Origin: Hyphomicrobiales bacterium
Lineage (GTDB): Bacteria > Pseudomonadota > Alphaproteobacteria > Rhizobiales > Devosiaceae
Assembly (NCBI GenBank): GCA_015487985.1
Contig: WFOP01000002.1
Location: 1-16,485 of the forward strand
Direction: 5' to 3'
Length of the DNA stretch: 16,485 bases
The notes under the pieces were generated by a model that saw only the letters and a list, made by a program, of their open reading frames with translations, was not told the DNA's origin and did not search any database. The translations under genes and the position numbers were made by a program. Positions 15,110 to 16,485 of this stretch are shown piece after piece. Each line of letters starts with the position of its first letter. Within the stretch, counting starts at the first letter, position 1.

Positions 15110-16485
15110 TTATGCGCTCCCGTTTTTTTTCACACCCGACTTTTCCGGCAGTCCAAAATCCGCAGGGAAAAGTTTCAGGGCTGAAAGCACCGGCAGGGGC
15201 GTCAAGCCCCCCATGGCACACAAAGACCCCGCCTCCATGATGGTGCAAAGGTCGTGCAACAGTGCCACATTGTTTTGTGTATCTGTGCCGGCCAGAATTT
15301 TATCAATGGTCTCCACTCCGCGCACCGACCCGATGCGACACGGTGTGCATTTGCCGCAGGATTCCATGGTGCAAAACTCAAAGGCGAACCGGGCCAACTC
15401 CCCCATGTTGGCGCTTTCATCAAAAACCACGATTCCCCCGTGGCCAAGCATCAGGCCGGCTTTACTCAGGCTTTCATAGTCCATGGCAATATCGAGCATC
15501 GAGGCGTCCGCATAGGCGCCAAGCGGCCCACCAAGCTGGGCGCATTTGAACGGTTTGCCCGAAGCGGTTCCCCCGCCAAAATCCTCAATTATTTCCCCTA
15601 GTGTCAGGCCAAAAGGCACTTCGATCAGCCCCCCCTGTTTGACATTGCCCGCCAGTTGAAACGCCTGCGTACCGCGTGAGCGCCGGGTTCCCTTTTTTTC
15701 ATAAGTTTTGGCACCGCCCGTTATGATTGCAGGAATACTGGCCAGCGTTAAAACATTGTGCACCAGCGTTGGTTTTCCAAACAGGCCCGATATTGCGGGA
15801 ATGGGGGGCTTGGCCCGCACCTGTCCGCGTTTGCCCTCAAGACTTTCCAGCATGGCGCTTTCTTCGCCACATACATAAGAACCCGCCCCCCGGCGCACTT
15901 CAACACTAAAGCTGAGGGATGAACCTGAAATATTCGGCCCCAGCCACCCCGCATCCAGCAAAATTCGGATAGCTGATTTCAGGGTCTTGATGGCCCCGGG
16001 ATATTCACTGCGCACATATATCAGCCCCTTGTCAGCGCCGATGGCAAACCCGGCAATCATCATCGCTTCGATCAGGGCAAACGGGTCCCCCTCCATCACC
16101 ATGCGATCAGCAAAGGTGCCGCTGTCCCCTTCATCGGCGTTACAGCAGACATATTTTTGCGGCTCTTTTTGCTCCGCTACCGTTTTCCACTTGATACCGG
16201 CGGGAAACCCGGCACCTCCCCGTCCCCTTAGGCCCGAAATCCGCACCTGCTCAAGGATGGCTTCAGGGCCGATTTTAAGAGCTTTTCTTAAGGCCGAGAA
16301 ACCGCCGGTGCGGATATAATCGGGCAAATCCAGCGGTTGGGTTTTCCCCGCCCGTTGAAATATCTGCCGATCCTGGCGGGCAAGAAAGGGAATTTCTTCA
16401 ACCGATCCGACAAAGCTGGCATGGGGCTGCCCATTTTCAAAACCGGCATCAAGCAGCGAAGCCACATCGCGGGCCTCTATGGGGC
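15110..16485 (-). CDS. fdsB: FdsB, FMN/NAD-binding subunit of formate dehydrogenase (5' end outside window)
   Basis: FdsB is the diaphorase subunit that carries FMN and [4Fe-4S] and reduces NAD+ with electrons from FdsA; it is a NuoF homologue. The visible frame remains open to base 16485. Counting from the GTG at 16465 (451 residues), it shows the NAD-binding glycine loop RGRGGAGFPAG (80-90), the FMN site NADEGDSGTF (109-118), GAGSYVCGEESA (193-204), and the cluster ESCGKCTPCR (C370, C373, C376) with Cys416. Family members are about 500 residues with an N-terminal thioredoxin-like region, so roughly 50-80 residues probably lie outside; the GTG is not taken as the true start because the frame continues upstream as PIEARD. 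The small subunit gene fdsG is expected to the right. The stop TAA is one base from the fdsA ATG. Confidence 0.95.
   Translation of the reverse strand, partial: PIEARDVASLLDAGFENGQPHASFVGSVEEIPFLARQDRQIFQRAGKTQPLDLPDYIRTGGFSALRKALKIGPEAILEQVRISGLRGRGGAGFPAGIKWKTVAEQKEPQKYVCCNADEGDSGTFADRMVMEGDPFALIEAMMIAGFAIGADKGLIYVRSEYPGAIKTLKSAIRILLDAGWLGPNISGSSLSFSVEVRRGAGSYVCGEESAMLESLEGKRGQVRAKPPIPAISGLFGKPTLVHNVLTLASIPAIITGGAKTYEKKGTRRSRGTQAFQLAGNVKQGGLIEVPFGLTLGEIIEDFGGGTASGKPFKCAQLGGPLGAYADASMLDIAMDYESLSKAGLMLGHGGIVVFDESANMGELARFAFEFCTMESCGKCTPCRIGSVRGVETIDKILAGTDTQNNVALLHDLCTIMEAGSLCAMGGLTPLPVLSALKLFPADFGLPEKSGVKKNGSA

Noticed and set aside
16463..16485. GTG at 16465 as the true start of fdsB
   Set aside because: The frame stays open to the window edge and known FdsB proteins have a further N-terminal region.

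Overview
The window is a respiratory and formate-oxidation locus from an alphaproteobacterium, most likely of the order Hyphomicrobiales. This rests on the gene content (fixNOQP/fixGHI-type cbb3 oxidase genes, an FnrL-type regulator, an fds-type NAD-dependent formate dehydrogenase) and on two palindromic intergenic repeats that resemble, from memory, the RIME-like elements of that order. The genus cannot be named from the sequence alone.

Layout, left to right. 1-4008 (minus strand): ccoG, ccoH and ccoI, the assembly and copper-supply genes for cytochrome cbb3 oxidase, with ccoI cut by the left edge and a consensus FNR box (4097-4110) upstream of ccoG. 4128-6152: a divergent pair, a HupE/UreJ_2-type membrane protein (minus) and a DUF4198-type exported protein (plus), separated by only 33 bp. 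A bidirectional terminator at 6175-6207 follows. 6232-9657 (minus): the complete structural operon ccoN-ccoO-ccoQ-ccoP. 9658-9889: a regulatory region with a second FNR box shared by ccoN and a plus-strand hemerythrin-domain gene (9890-10372). 10373-10456: a repeat element filling the convergent gap. 10453-11199 (minus): fnrL. 11200-11440: a gap mostly occupied by a second repeat. 11441-16485 (minus): fdsB (5' end outside the window), fdsA and fdhD, a translationally compact operon.

How the genes fit together. FnrL has the four cysteines of an oxygen-sensing [4Fe-4S] FNR protein and the E-xx-SR recognition helix for TTGAT half-sites. Both FNR boxes in the window lie upstream of cbb3 genes, so the locus carries its own oxygen-responsive regulator. 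CcoNOQP reduces oxygen at low concentration; CcoG, CcoH and CcoI mature it and deliver copper. The formate dehydrogenase produces NADH that can feed this chain. The hemerythrin-domain protein is probably co-regulated with the oxidase. The least explained part is the HupE-like/DUF4198 pair between the two cco blocks: both products have signal peptides predicted to leave a histidine at the mature N-terminus, and the pair may be a metal-acquisition module, perhaps for copper, serving the oxidase. That role is inference.
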